Of a stretch of 64,000 nucleotides of DNA, positions 40,153-48,551 are shown piece after piece. The DNA is from Sinomonas cyclohexanicum. GTDB lineage: Bacteria; Actinomycetota; Actinomycetes; Actinomycetales; Micrococcaceae. Every line of letters begins with the position of its first letter. Within the stretch, counting starts at the first letter, position 1. The notes below the pieces were generated by a model. It made no database searches. It was not told where the DNA came from and saw only the letters and a list, made by a program, of their open reading frames with translations. A program made the translations under genes and the position numbers. Location: positions 248,001 through 312,000 of the forward strand of contig NZ_AP024525.1 in assembly GCF_020886775.1 (NCBI RefSeq), given 5' to 3'.

Positions 40153-41267
40153 ATGCGCATTCTCATCGCCCCGGACAAGTTCAAAGGCTCCCTCACCGCT
40201 GCCGAGGCCGCCGACGCCATGGCCGAGGGCGCCCTCGCCGTCTACTCCGACGCGGAGGTGGTGCGCATCCCGATCGCCGACGGCGGCGAGGGCACCCTCG
40301 AGGCGGCCGTCGCCGCCGGCTTCGAAGAGCGCATCCGCGCCGTGACCGGGCCGCTCATCAGGCCGGTCGGCGCCGCGTGGGCGCTGCGTGGGAGCACCGC
40401 GGTGATCGAGACCGCGCAGGCGTCCGGGCTCGCGGCGCTCGGGTCGGAGCCCGACGCCGAGACCGCCGGCCGTGCCCACTCCTACGGGGCGGGCCAGCTC
40501 ATCGCCGCTGCGCTGGACGCGGGGGCCACCGAGATCGTGCTCGGTGTGGGAGGCTCCGCGATGAGCGACGGCGGCTCCGGCGCCCTCCGTGCCCTCGGAC
40601 TCCGGCCCCTCGACGCCGCGGGGAACGTCGTCCCCCTGGGCGGGGCCGCCCTTGCCGACGTGGTGTCGGTTGACGCCTCCGCCCTCGATCCCCGGCTCGC
40701 GGCGGCGCGGCTGAGGATCGCCGTGGACGTTCGCAACCCCCTGGTCGGGCCGGATGGCGCCGCGCGGGTGTTCGGGCCGCAGAAGGGCGCGGACCCCGCC
40801 ATGGTGGAGGCGCTCGACGCCGGCCTGCGCACCTGGGCGAAGGTCCTCGCCGAGGCGACGGGCCGCGACGTCGACGTTCCCGGCGCCGGCGCGGCCGGAG
40901 GCTTCCCGGCGGCGTTCCTCGCGTTCACGGGGGCGACGCTCGAGAGCGGGTTCGACCTCGTCGCCGAACTCGTGGGACTCGACGCCCAGCTGGACGGCGT
41001 GGATCTCGTGATCACGGGCGAGGGATCCCTTGACGGCCAGTCGCTCACGGGCAAGGCACCCATCGCGCTCGCGGACCGGGCGCGCGACCGCGGCATCCCC
41101 GTGGTGGCCGTGGCCGGCCGGATCCTCGCGGCCCCGAGCAGCTCGCCGAGCACGGCATCGAGGCCGCTGGGGCGCTCGTCGACCTCGCTCCGAGCGCCGC
41201 GGACGCGATCGCCAACGGCGCCCAGTACGTCCGGCGAGCGGTCGCGGAGCTCCTCTCCGGAGCCTGA
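40153..41267 (+). pseudogene. glxK: Glycerate kinase, frameshifted near the C-terminus
   Basis: The first ~330 codons encode an intact glycerate kinase type 1 N-terminal part: RILIAPDKFKGSLTAAEAAD, IPIADGGEGTLEA and ITGEGSLDGQSLTGKAP. After GRILAAP the frame goes wrong, while the +1 frame continues as EQLAEHGIEAAGALVDLAPS and RAVAELLSGA to a stop at 41267. Adding one C to the CCCC run near 41140 restores a normal protein of about 371 residues. The lost base leaves a run-on frame that stays open for more than 2 kb. This could be decay or an assembly indel. The enzyme phosphorylates glycerate in glyoxylate/serine metabolism. Confidence 0.82.
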
Positions 41268-41280
41268 CGGAAAACCCCGC

Positions 41281-41360
41281 CGCCCCTCTGCGCACAGCTG
41301 CGCCCCTCTGCGCCAACAGCCGTCTCGGGTACGCCAACTCGCGCCCCGGGCCGTCTCGGG
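41281..41360. repeat. Cluster of short direct repeats in a 178-bp spacer
   Basis: The spacer 41268-41445 between glxK and idi has no gene. It contains CGCCCCTCTGCGC twice (41281 and 41301), CGCCAAC twice (41311 and 41332) and CCGTCTCGGG twice (about 41320 and 41351), giving an interleaved pattern of duplications. I see no long hairpin. It may be slippage-prone spacer or a terminator region. Confidence 0.5.
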
Positions 41361-41445
41361 AGCGAGTGGTCCGCCGTCGTCGGCTGCAGGCTACCTTCTG
41401 GTGATTCCGTCGCTGCCGCAGGGACATGCCCCCTCAGCGCACGCG

Positions 41446-41970
41446 TCAGCGCCCCTGTGCCGCCAGCGCATCGAGCTGCATGACCAGCCATGGGCTGAAC
41501 GCGTACGGCGCGGCGGCGACCGCGGAGCGGAAGTCCCCGACGTCGGACCAGGCCCACTCGGACACCTCGTCCGGATTCGGCGCCGGGTCCGCCGAGGCCA
41601 CCGCCCGGAACACCGGGCAGACCTCGAACTCGACGATTCCGGACGCGTCGACGGCCCGGTACCGGAAGTCCGGCAGCACCGGCTCGATCGAGGCGATCGA
41701 GAGCCCGAGCTCCTGCTGCGCGCGGCGGCGGATGGCGTCGTCGAACGCCTCGCCCGGCGCGGGGTGCCCGCAGAACGCGTTGGACCACACGCCCGGCCAT
41801 GTCCGTTTCGACAGCGCGCGCCGCGTCACCAGCACCCGCCCGTCGGGCCCGAACACGTGGCACGAGAAGGCGAGGTGCAGGGGCGTGTGCTCGGTGTGGA
41901 CGGTTGCCTTGGGCGCGGTGCCGAGGGGCGTGCCGTCGTCGTCCACGAGCTGGACGAGTTCTTCGGTCAT
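41446..41970 (-). CDS. idi: Isopentenyl-diphosphate delta-isomerase, type 1
   Basis: This enzyme of 174 residues interconverts isopentenyl and dimethylallyl diphosphate for isoprenoid synthesis in the cytoplasm. The catalytic cysteine is in WSNAFCGHP, and the Nudix-like segment RRAQQELGL with later VEFEVCPVF supplies the metal and acid positions. Its length fits type 1 isomerases. ATG 41970 gives the normal N-terminus MTEELVQLVDDDGTPLG. No other isoprenoid genes are nearby, which is common in actinobacteria. Confidence 0.9.
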   Translation of the reverse strand: MTEELVQLVDDDGTPLGTAPKATVHTEHTPLHLAFSCHVFGPDGRVLVTRRALSKRTWPGVWSNAFCGHPAPGEAFDDAIRRRAQQELGLSIASIEPVLPDFRYRAVDASGIVEFEVCPVFRAVASADPAPNPDEVSEWAWSDVGDFRSAVAAAPYAFSPWLVMQLDALAAQGR

Positions 41971-42012
41971 GGTCCTATTCTGCGGCCACCGCGCGCCGGC
42001 CACGCTGCGGCG

Positions 42013-43317
42013 CTATTCTGCGGCCGCCGGAGCGGCCTCCACGGCGTCGTCGGTGGCGGTCCCGCGCCAGCGCGCGAGGGCGGTCATGCCGTGGTAGATC
42101 ACGAGCGCGGCGGCGGAGCCGAGCGCGATGCCAGCGAACGCGAGGTCCGCGATCTTCCACGTGTAGTCCGCGATGCCCACGATCAGCGCGACGGCCGCCG
42201 TGGTGATGTTCACCGGGTTGGAGAAGTTGACCCGGTTCTGCACCCAGATCTTCACGCCGAGCACGCCGATCATGCCGTACAGCATCGTCGCGGCGCCGCC
42301 CAGGACGCCCGCGGGCACGGTCGCGATGAGCTCGCCGAACTTGGGCGAGAAGCTCAGCAGCAGCGCGGCGATGCCCGCCACCCAGTACGCGGCCGTCGAG
42401 TACACGCGGGTCGCGGCCATGACGCCGATGTTCTCCGCGTACGTCGTGGTGCCGGAGCCGCCGCCGATCCCGGCGAGGACGGTCGCGGCGCCGTCGGCCA
42501 TGAGGGCGCGGCCAGCCATGTCGTCGAGGTTCGCACCGGTCATCGCGGCGACGCTCTTGACGTGCCCCACGTTCTCGGCGACGAGCACGAGCACCACCGG
42601 CACGAACAGCCCGAGCACGCCGAGGTGGAACGAGGGCGTCTGGAAGTGCGGCAGCCCGATCCACGCGGCCGCGTCGATCTTGGAGAAGTCCACCTCACCG
42701 CGCCACACGGCCACGAGGTACCCGACCACCACGCCGACGAGGATGCTCAGCCGCCCCACGATCCCGCGGAAGAGCACCGAGACGAGGATGATGGCGAGCA
42801 GCGTGACGAGCGCGGTGACGGGAGCGGCGTCGAAGTTCTGCTTCGCGGCGGGCGCGAGGTTGAGCCCGATGAGCGCCACGATCGTGCCGGTCACCACGGG
42901 CGGCATGACGATGTTGATCCAGTGCGCGCCGAACGCCTGAACCACCGCCCCCACTGCGGCGAGCACGACGCCGGCCACCACCACGCCGCCGAGCGCCCCC
43001 GCCACTCCGAACTGCTGCTGCGATGCGAGGATCGGGGCGATGAACGCGAACGAGGACCCGAGGTAGCTCGGCACCCGCCCCCGCGTGATCACGAGGAACA
43101 GGAGCGTGCCGATGCCGGAGAAGAACAGGGTTGTGGCCGGAGGCATGTGCGTGAGGATCGGCACGAGGAACGTCGCGCCGAACATCGCCACGACGTGCTG
43201 GAGCCCGATCCCGATCGTGATCGGCCACGCGAGCCGCTCGTGGGGCGCCACGACCTCCCCAGGGCGGACGGAGCGGCCGTCACCGTGGAGGGTCCATCTG
43301 GTTCCGAGCAGGCTCAT
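42013..43317 (-). CDS. Uracil-xanthine permease (NCS2 family)
   Basis: This nucleobase:proton symporter of 434 residues has about fourteen hydrophobic segments. Family motifs include IGLQHVVAMFGATFLVP at the N-terminus, the substrate/proton helix VLVLVAENVGHVKSVAAMTG and GGGSGTTTYAENIGVMAATR. The close match to UraA-type proteins favours uracil as substrate. AAAGG lies ahead of the ATG. The gene is divergent from the RutE-like reductase at 43556, which would fit pyrimidine metabolism. Confidence 0.88.
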   Translation of the reverse strand: MSLLGTRWTLHGDGRSVRPGEVVAPHERLAWPITIGIGLQHVVAMFGATFLVPILTHMPPATTLFFSGIGTLLFLVITRGRVPSYLGSSFAFIAPILASQQQFGVAGALGGVVVAGVVLAAVGAVVQAFGAHWINIVMPPVVTGTIVALIGLNLAPAAKQNFDAAPVTALVTLLAIILVSVLFRGIVGRLSILVGVVVGYLVAVWRGEVDFSKIDAAAWIGLPHFQTPSFHLGVLGLFVPVVLVLVAENVGHVKSVAAMTGANLDDMAGRALMADGAATVLAGIGGGSGTTTYAENIGVMAATRVYSTAAYWVAGIAALLLSFSPKFGELIATVPAGVLGGAATMLYGMIGVLGVKIWVQNRVNFSNPVNITTAAVALIVGIADYTWKIADLAFAGIALGSAAALVIYHGMTALARWRGTATDDAVEAAPAAAE

Positions 43318-43512
43318 CGGGCGCCTTTCGAGCGTGGGGGTGCGGGGATGCCGGGGGCCATCATACTCGGTGCCACCGCGCGGAACGATGGGGGCGAACG
43401 ACGCCGCGGCGGGGCTCGCGCGGCAGGGGGCGGGCGGCGTCGTGCGGCGGTCCCGGGGGTGTGCCCAATGTCACCGAGCGTCACGGGATGCGGGACGTGC
43501 GACGCCGGGTTG

Positions 43513-43524
43513 TCACCATTGTGA
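43513..43524. promoter_or_regulatory. Short dyad in the uracil permease / reductase spacer
   Basis: The 238-bp divergent spacer 43318-43555 has no gene. It contains TCACCATTGTGA, a dyad with 4-bp arms, 32 nt before the reductase start, plus a further TCACCGAGCGTCAC-like doubling at 43479-43493. Either could be a regulator site; neither is long enough to be sure. A family A half-site (GGCGTCGTGCGG) also lies here near 43437. Confidence 0.3.
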
Positions 43525-43555
43525 GGGCGGCCGCCGGGCCGCCGGGAGGAGACAC

Positions 43556-44164
43556 ATGAGCATCGCCCACCAGGAAGCCGCGCTCGACGACGCCGCCGTC
43601 AACGCGCTCTTCGTCGAGGCCCGCACCGCGAACACGTTCACGGGCGAGGTCACCGATGAGCAGGCGCAGGCGATCTACGAGCTCGCGAAGTTCGGCCCGA
43701 CGGCGTTCAACAATCAGCCGCTGCGCGTCACGTACGTGCGCTCTCCTGAGGCGCGAGAGCGGCTCGTGAAGCACATGAGCCGCGGCAATCAGGACAAGAC
43801 GCTCTCCGCGCCCCTCGTCGCGGTGCTCTCGTTCGACACCGAGTGGCATGAGCGCTTCGACACGTTCCTCCCGGGCGGCGCGGAGCGCCTCAAGGGCATG
43901 TTCGACGCCGACGACGCCCTCCGCTACGGCACGGGCCGCGACAACGGGCATCTGCAGGCCGGCTACTTCATCCTCGCGGTGCGTTCCCTCGGCCTCGCGG
44001 CGGGCCCGATGACCGGAGCTGACTTCGCCGCGATCGATTCCGAGTTCTTCCCGGAGGGCGGACGCAAGAGCTTCCTCGTGGTCAACATCGGCCAGCCGGG
44101 CGAGGACGCGTGGGGCCCGGCCAAGACCAAGTTCGCGTACGAGGACGTCGTCGAGACCATCTGA
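43556..44164 (+). CDS. Nitroreductase-fold protein, malonic semialdehyde reductase-like (RutE-type)
   Basis: This flavin reductase of 202 residues has the nitroreductase fold in its short RutE/YdfN form: VNALFVEARTANTFTGEVTD, ELAKFGPTAFNNQPLRVTYV and SLGLAAGPMTGADFAAIDSE match that subgroup. RutE-type enzymes reduce malonic semialdehyde formed from uracil breakdown. The divergent uracil permease supports a pyrimidine link, though other rut genes are absent, so a general aldehyde or nitro reductase role is also possible. GGGAGGAG lies just before the ATG. Confidence 0.82.
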   Translation: MSIAHQEAALDDAAVNALFVEARTANTFTGEVTDEQAQAIYELAKFGPTAFNNQPLRVTYVRSPEARERLVKHMSRGNQDKTLSAPLVAVLSFDTEWHERFDTFLPGGAERLKGMFDADDALRYGTGRDNGHLQAGYFILAVRSLGLAAGPMTGADFAAIDSEFFPEGGRKSFLVVNIGQPGEDAWGPAKTKFAYEDVVETI

Positions 44165-44191
44165 CGCGACGCGGGTGCGACACCGCACAAC

Positions 44192-44274
44192 AGGTGGCCA
44201 CTCAGCATTGAAGGTCTGGCCACTCGACCATCCAGCGGTCGAGTGGCCGGGCCTTCTTGATTGAGTGGCCACCT
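44192..44274. repeat. Nested inverted repeat (family C)
   Basis: Outer arms AGGTGGCCACTCA (44192-44204) and TGAGTGGCCACCT (44262-44274) enclose inner arms GGCCACTCGACC (44218-44229) and GGTCGAGTGGCC (44237-44248). Thus GGCCACTC occurs in four positions with two-fold symmetry. It lies 28 nt after the reductase stop and before the convergent exporter. The same AGGTGGCCACTCGAC arm forms the hairpin at 62600-62643. It is probably a terminator-like dispersed repeat. Confidence 0.72.
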
Positions 44275-44280
44275 TTCAGC

Positions 44281-44357
44281 GTTGAGGGGTCATGTCCCTG
44301 GGGTTGCGGGGTCTCTGGCCGCCCGTTGCGGGGTCAGCTTCCTGCGACCCGGGGTCA
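44281..44357. repeat. Three tandem family B units at the end of the MFS exporter gene
   Basis: GTTGAGGGGTCATGTCC (44281-44297), GTTGCGGGGTC (44303-44313) and GTTGCGGGGTCA (44325-44336) form a degenerate tandem array with a period of about 22 bp. A further GGGGTCAGGGG at 44351-44361 provides the stop codon of the exporter on the minus strand. The first unit matches the repeats at 1976-2013. Confidence 0.6.
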
Positions 44358-45833
44358 GGGGCGGGGTGCGGGCGCTCCCCGCCGCGGCTGGTCCGGCCTC
44401 GGCGGCACGATGGGATGCTGTCCGGTTGCCATCGGCGTCCGAGCGGTCCGGGTGGTGCTGCGCGCCGCGGACCCGGACCGTCCCGCGAGAGGCGAGCGGC
44501 CGGCGTCGTGCGCAGTGGCAGGTGACCCCTCAAGGCTGGGACGTGACCCCTCGTTGGGGGGTACCACCGGGAGCGTCCCCGTGGCGACCTGCTCGGCGCG
44601 CCGGGCGGCCCAGGCGGCGCGGAGCTGGTCGCGGAGCGTGCCATCGCCCCAGCGCGCCAGCGCCCAGATCCCGATGGCGCCCGCCGCGAGCGCGGCGAGG
44701 CCGCCGGCGAGCAGCGCCCACCGCGTCCCGACCGCGTTCGCGAGCCACCCGACCAGCGGCGCGCCGATCGGGGTGCCGCCCTGGATCACCGCCATGTACA
44801 GCGCGAGGACGCGGCCGCGATACTGCCCGTCGGTGGTGAGCTGCACGATCGTGTTGGCGCTGTTGAGGAACGTCAGCGCGGTCACGCCCACGAACACGAG
44901 CATCACGGCGTACGTCACGTAGTTCGGCATGGCAGCGGAGACCATCGTCGCGACGCCGAGGCCCACGGCGGATCCGACGAGCAAGGACAGCCGGGGCTGC
45001 TTCCGCCGCGCGGCGAGGAGCGCACCGCCGAGCGTGCCGATGGCCTGGATGGACCCGAGGAGGCCGTACGCGTCGGCGCCGGTGTGGAAGACGTCGGCGG
45101 CCATGAGGGCGTTGGTGACCTGGAAGTTCAGGGTGAACGTGCCCACGAGGCCGGCCATGATGAGGATCAGCAGGATCCGCGGCTGCGTGCGCACGTACGT
45201 GATGCCGGCGAGGACCTGCCCCTTGCCGCGCGGCAGCGGGGGACTGCGGTGCAGCAGGCCCACGTTGAGGCGGGTGAGCGAGAACAGGACGCCCACGAAC
45301 GTCACGGCGTTGAGCATGAACACCCAGCCGGTGCCGATCAGGCCGATGAGCACGCCGGCCACGCCCGGCCCCGCCATGCGGGCGAGGTTGAACGAGGCGG
45401 AGTTGAGGGCGACGGCGTTGGGCACGTCTGCGCGGCCCACGAGCTCCGAGACGAAGGCCTGGCGCGGCGGGGCGTCGAACGCGCTCGCAACGCCGAGGGC
45501 CAGGGCGATCGCGTAGATCTCCCACAGCTGCGCCGCCCCGGTCAGGACGAGGACGCCCTGCAGGAGCGCGAGGAAGCCCATCGCGGTCTGGGTGCCGAGG
45601 AGGAGCTTGCGCTTGTCGAGCCGGTCGCCGAGCACGCCCGCGTAGGGGCCTAGTACGAGGATCGGCAGGAACTGCAGGCCGGTGGTGATGCCGACGGCGG
45701 CGCCGTCGTGGTTCGTGAGCTGTGTCAGGACGAGCCAGTCCTGCGCGACGCGCTGCATCCACGTGCCCACGTTGGAGACGAGGGCGCCGGCGGCCCACAG
45801 TCGGTAGTTGGGGTGCTGGAGGGCGCGGAACAT
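44355..45833 (-). CDS. MFS exporter (MarR-controlled) with a repeat-derived tail
   Basis: This twelve-helix major facilitator protein of 492 residues starts MFRALQHPNYRLWAAGALVS and has the loop motif GVLGDRLDKRKLL, typical of the multidrug-exporter branch. The last helix ends near residue 395. The remaining ~95 residues are hydrophilic and low in complexity, and nucleotides 44521-44556 in that tail are two inverted family B units (GGTGACCCCTC and GTGACCCCTCGTTG). The tail looks like translated repeat DNA. A GTG at 45845 overlaps the MarR stop (GTGA) and is an alternative start, so the genes are coupled. Drug or metabolite efflux is inferred. Confidence 0.83.
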   Translation of the reverse strand: MFRALQHPNYRLWAAGALVSNVGTWMQRVAQDWLVLTQLTNHDGAAVGITTGLQFLPILVLGPYAGVLGDRLDKRKLLLGTQTAMGFLALLQGVLVLTGAAQLWEIYAIALALGVASAFDAPPRQAFVSELVGRADVPNAVALNSASFNLARMAGPGVAGVLIGLIGTGWVFMLNAVTFVGVLFSLTRLNVGLLHRSPPLPRGKGQVLAGITYVRTQPRILLILIMAGLVGTFTLNFQVTNALMAADVFHTGADAYGLLGSIQAIGTLGGALLAARRKQPRLSLLVGSAVGLGVATMVSAAMPNYVTYAVMLVFVGVTALTFLNSANTIVQLTTDGQYRGRVLALYMAVIQGGTPIGAPLVGWLANAVGTRWALLAGGLAALAAGAIGIWALARWGDGTLRDQLRAAWAARRAEQVATGTLPVVPPNEGSRPSLEGSPATAHDAGRSPLAGRSGSAARSTTRTARTPMATGQHPIVPPRPDQPRRGAPAPRP

Positions 45834-45841
45834 GCGGCTCT

Positions 45842-46336
45842 TCACTTGGCGCTCATCTCCAGCAGGAGCTCGGCGGCGCGGTGCAGCGTGTCCCTGTCCG
45901 CGGGCGGCAGGCCCTCGAGGCGCCCCGCGAGCCAGACGGCGCGCAGCCTGCGGGACTCCTCGAGGACGTGCCGTCCGATATCGGTGAGCGAGACCACGAC
46001 CTGGCGGCCGTCCGTGGGGTGCTCGGCGCGGGCCACGTAGCCGCCCTCGCACAGGTGGTTCACGGTGCGGGTCATGCTGGGGGCCTGGACGTGCTCGATG
46101 TCGGCGAGCTGCCGCATGGTGAGCGGGCCGCGCTTGTTCAGGAGGGCGAGGACTGTGATCTGGCTCGGGCTCACGGCCTCCCCGCTGGCCTGGGTGCGCA
46201 GGATCCGCGACGTGCGCATGATGGCCGCACGGAGCTCGGAGGCGAGCTCGAGGATGTCGGTGGGCGCGTTCGCGTCGGTCTCGGCGGAGTCGGGGTTGGC
46301 GTCAGGTTCGGTGTCGGTCAGGTTCGGGGGAGTCAT
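45842..46336 (-). CDS. MarR family regulator
   Basis: This winged-helix regulator of 164 residues has the MarR core: SQITVLALLNKRGPLTMRQL, HVQAPSMTRTVNHLCEGGYV as recognition helix, and EHPTDGRQVVVSLTDIG as the beta-wing with its DxR motif. A ~25-residue acidic, Asp/Pro-rich N-terminus precedes the fold. It is directly upstream of, and translationally coupled to, an MFS exporter gene, the classic layout of an efflux operon controlled by its own MarR repressor. An inverted repeat at 46342-46369 immediately upstream is the likely operator. Confidence 0.86.
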   Translation of the reverse strand: MTPPNLTDTEPDANPDSAETDANAPTDILELASELRAAIMRTSRILRTQASGEAVSPSQITVLALLNKRGPLTMRQLADIEHVQAPSMTRTVNHLCEGGYVARAEHPTDGRQVVVSLTDIGRHVLEESRRLRAVWLAGRLEGLPPADRDTLHRAAELLLEMSAK

Positions 46337-46341
46337 CGATA

Positions 46342-46369
46342 CTTAGCATAGCTCATTACCCTTGCTAAG
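46342..46369. promoter_or_regulatory. Inverted repeat operator of the marR-MFS operon
   Basis: CTTAGCA (46342-46348) and TGCTAAG (46363-46369) form a dyad directly upstream of the MarR start codon, in an AT-rich patch. A -10-like TATGCT (minus strand) overlaps the promoter-proximal arm, 8 nt before the ATG. A MarR dimer bound here would block its own promoter. Confidence 0.62.
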
Positions 46370-46398
46370 GATATGACCGTGGTCACCCACCGCAAACG

Positions 46399-46455
46399 TC
46401 TGGAGGTCATGTTCTGGAGGTCACGTGACGTGACTCCCAGAACATGACCTCCAGA
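46399..46455. repeat. Family B inverted repeat downstream of pgm
   Basis: Arms 46399-46424 (TCTGGAGGTCATGTTCTGGA then GGTCAC) and 46430-46455 (GTGACTCCCAGAACATGACC then TCCAGA) pair over 26 nt with two mismatches, around GTGAC. It begins 17 nt after the pgm stop codon. The inner 20 nt of each arm match the copy at 15196-15250, while the outer pairs are different and still complementary. Confidence 0.76.
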
Positions 46456-46471
46456 AGGTGGCGCTCAGGCG

Positions 46472-48124
46472 TCAGCCGATCACCGAGTCCACGAGCGCCT
46501 TGGCCTCGGCCTGGACCTGCTTGAGGTGCTCCGCGCCCTTGAACGATTCGGCGTAGATCTTGTACACGTCCTCGGTCCCGGACGGCCGCGCCGCGAACCA
46601 CGCGTGCTCGGTGGTGACCTTGAGCCCGCCGATCTTCGCGCCGTTGCCGGGCGCCTCCGTGAGCTTGGCGGTAATGGGCTCACCGGCGAGTTCGGTGGCG
46701 GTGACGTCCTCGGGGGAGAGCTTGCCGAGCTTGGCCTTCTGCTCTCGGCTCGCGGCGGCGTCGATGCGGGCGTACGACGGCGCCCCGTACTTCGCGGTCA
46801 GCTCGCCGTAGAGCTCGCTCGGGGACTTGCCGGTGACGGCGCGGATCTCGGAGGCGAGGAGGTTCAGGAGGATGCCGTCCTTGTCGGTGGTCCACACGCT
46901 GCCGTCTCGCTTGACGAAGCTCGCGCCCGCGGACTCCTCCCCGCCGAACGCCCCCTGCCCGCTGAGCAGGCCAGGCACGAACCACTTGAACCCGACGGGC
47001 ACCTCGACGAGCTTCTTCCCGAGGCCCTCGGCGACGCGGTCGATCATGGACGAGCTCACGAGCGTCTTGCCCACCACCGTGTCCGGGCGCCAGCCGGTGC
47101 GGTGCCGGTAGAGGTAGTCGATCGCCACCGAGAGGTAGTGGTTGGGGTTCATGAGCCCGCCGTCGGGGGTGACGATGCCGTGCCGGTCGGCGTCGGCGTC
47201 GTTGCCTGTGGCGATGTCGTAGTTCGCGCCCTGGGAAACCTTCTGGATGAGCGATGCCATCGCGAACGGGGAGGAGCAGTCCATGCGGATCTTCTCGTCC
47301 CAGTCGAGGGTCATGAAGGCCCACTGGGGGTCGACGGTCGGGTTGACCACGGTGAGGTCGAGGTGGTGGCGCTCGCCGATCTCGCCCCAGTAGTCCACAG
47401 ACGCGCCGCCCATTGGGTCGGCGCCGATGCGAACGCCCGCGTTGCGGATCGCCTCGATGTCCACGACGAGCGGGAGGTCGTCCACGTAGGAGGAGAGGAA
47501 GTCGAACTGCCCTGTCGTGTCCGCCGCGAGGGCGTCCGCGAGGGGCACGCGCTTGACCCCGGAGAGTCCGCCCTCGAGCAGCTCGTTGGCGCGGTTGGCG
47601 ATCCAGCCGGTCGCGTCCGTGTCCGCGGGGCCGCCGTGCGGCGGGTTGTACTTGAAGCCGCCGTCCGACGGCGGGTTGTGGCTCGGCGTGACGACGATCC
47701 CGTCCGCGCGGCCCGGGTCATTCTCGGCGCGGCCGGCGTTGTACTTGAGGATCGCGTGGCTCGCGGACGGGGTCGGGGTGTAGCCGTGGCGCGCGTCGAC
47801 GAGGACCTGGACGCCGTTCGCCGCGAGCACCTCGAGGGCCGTGTTCGTTGCCGGCTCTGAGAGGGCGTGGGTGTCCTTGGCGAGGAACAGGGGCCCCTGG
47901 ATGCCCTGCCCGGCCCGGTACTCGACGATCGCCTGCGTGATCGCGGCGATGTGCTTCTCGTTGAAGGAGGCCTTGAGGCTCGATCCCCGGTGGCCCGACG
48001 TCCCGAAGGCCACCCTCTGCCCCGGGTCGCCGAGATCCGGGGACACGTCGTAGTACGCGTCGAGGAGCGCGGTGATGTCCACGAGGTCACTGGGAAGGGC
48101 AACGGTGCCCGCACGGTTCGCCAT
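46472..48124 (-). CDS. pgm: Phosphoglucomutase
   Basis: This alpha-phosphohexomutase of 550 residues interconverts glucose 1-phosphate and glucose 6-phosphate, linking glycolysis to glycogen and nucleotide-sugar synthesis. The early segment [19 protein letters not shown], the phosphoserine loop [17 protein letters not shown], the metal loop [12 protein letters not shown] and the sugar-binding [10 protein letters not shown] are all present. Length and motifs match the glucose-specific bacterial Pgm. Family B repeat downstream is the probable terminator. Confidence 0.93.
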   Translation of the reverse strand: MANRAGTVALPSDLVDITALLDAYYDVSPDLGDPGQRVAFGTSGHRGSSLKASFNEKHIAAITQAIVEYRAGQGIQGPLFLAKDTHALSEPATNTALEVLAANGVQVLVDARHGYTPTPSASHAILKYNAGRAENDPGRADGIVVTPSHNPPSDGGFKYNPPHGGPADTDATGWIANRANELLEGGLSGVKRVPLADALAADTTGQFDFLSSYVDDLPLVVDIEAIRNAGVRIGADPMGGASVDYWGEIGERHHLDLTVVNPTVDPQWAFMTLDWDEKIRMDCSSPFAMASLIQKVSQGANYDIATGNDADADRHGIVTPDGGLMNPNHYLSVAIDYLYRHRTGWRPDTVVGKTLVSSSMIDRVAEGLGKKLVEVPVGFKWFVPGLLSGQGAFGGEESAGASFVKRDGSVWTTDKDGILLNLLASEIRAVTGKSPSELYGELTAKYGAPSYARIDAAASREQKAKLGKLSPEDVTATELAGEPITAKLTEAPGNGAKIGGLKVTTEHAWFAARPSGTEDVYKIYAESFKGAEHLKQVQAEAKALVDSVIG

Positions 48125-48190
48125 GTGCCTAGCTTTGCAGAGAAGGCAACGAAAGGGTGTCGGCAGGGTAAAGATTTCGGCATGGCGTCA

Positions 48191-48505
48191 CTAGGCGCCC
48201 TCGGCCAGGACCCGTTCCGCGAGCTCCCGCAGCGCACCGGACAGGTAGGTGTCGGGGACCTCGATGCGCTCCCGTCCGAAGCGGAGGGTCCACTGGAAGG
48301 CGTCCCTGACGCGCGACGGCGAGCGGGCGCCGTCGTCCGTCCCCTCGCCGGCGGCGGGGAGCAGCTCGCGCTCGCTGCGCGCCTGCCGGTAGAGCGCGGT
48401 CCACTCCGCGTCCGCCGGGTCCTGGGGCCCGCGCATGGCGAACTCGACGGCGCCGGTGCGGCGGATCCCCGCGACACCGCCCGAGCGGATGACCTCGATC
48501 TTCAT
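48191..48505 (-). CDS. Emfourin-like inhibitor of the protealysin-type protease
   Basis: This small protein of 104 residues begins MKIEVIRSGGVAGIRRTGAV, the characteristic start of emfourin, the proteinaceous inhibitor of protealysin from Serratia, and ends with a helix RELAERVLAEG. It lies 46 nt downstream of an M4 protease gene of the protealysin type, on the same strand, the known arrangement for these protease-inhibitor pairs. I infer that it binds and silences the neighbouring protease in the cytoplasm. There is no signal peptide. Confidence 0.82.
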   Translation of the reverse strand: MKIEVIRSGGVAGIRRTGAVEFAMRGPQDPADAEWTALYRQARSERELLPAAGEGTDDGARSPSRVRDAFQWTLRFGRERIEVPDTYLSGALRELAERVLAEGA

Positions 48506-48551
48506 CCCATGAACACCCCTGATGACGGGCCTGGCCTGTGCCCCGAGCTCC

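Noticed and set aside
39943-43524. A 1193-codon plus-strand frame covering glycerate kinase and beyond
   Set aside because: Only the first third encodes glycerate kinase. The rest is a run-on frame after a one-base loss and lies antisense to idi and the uracil permease.
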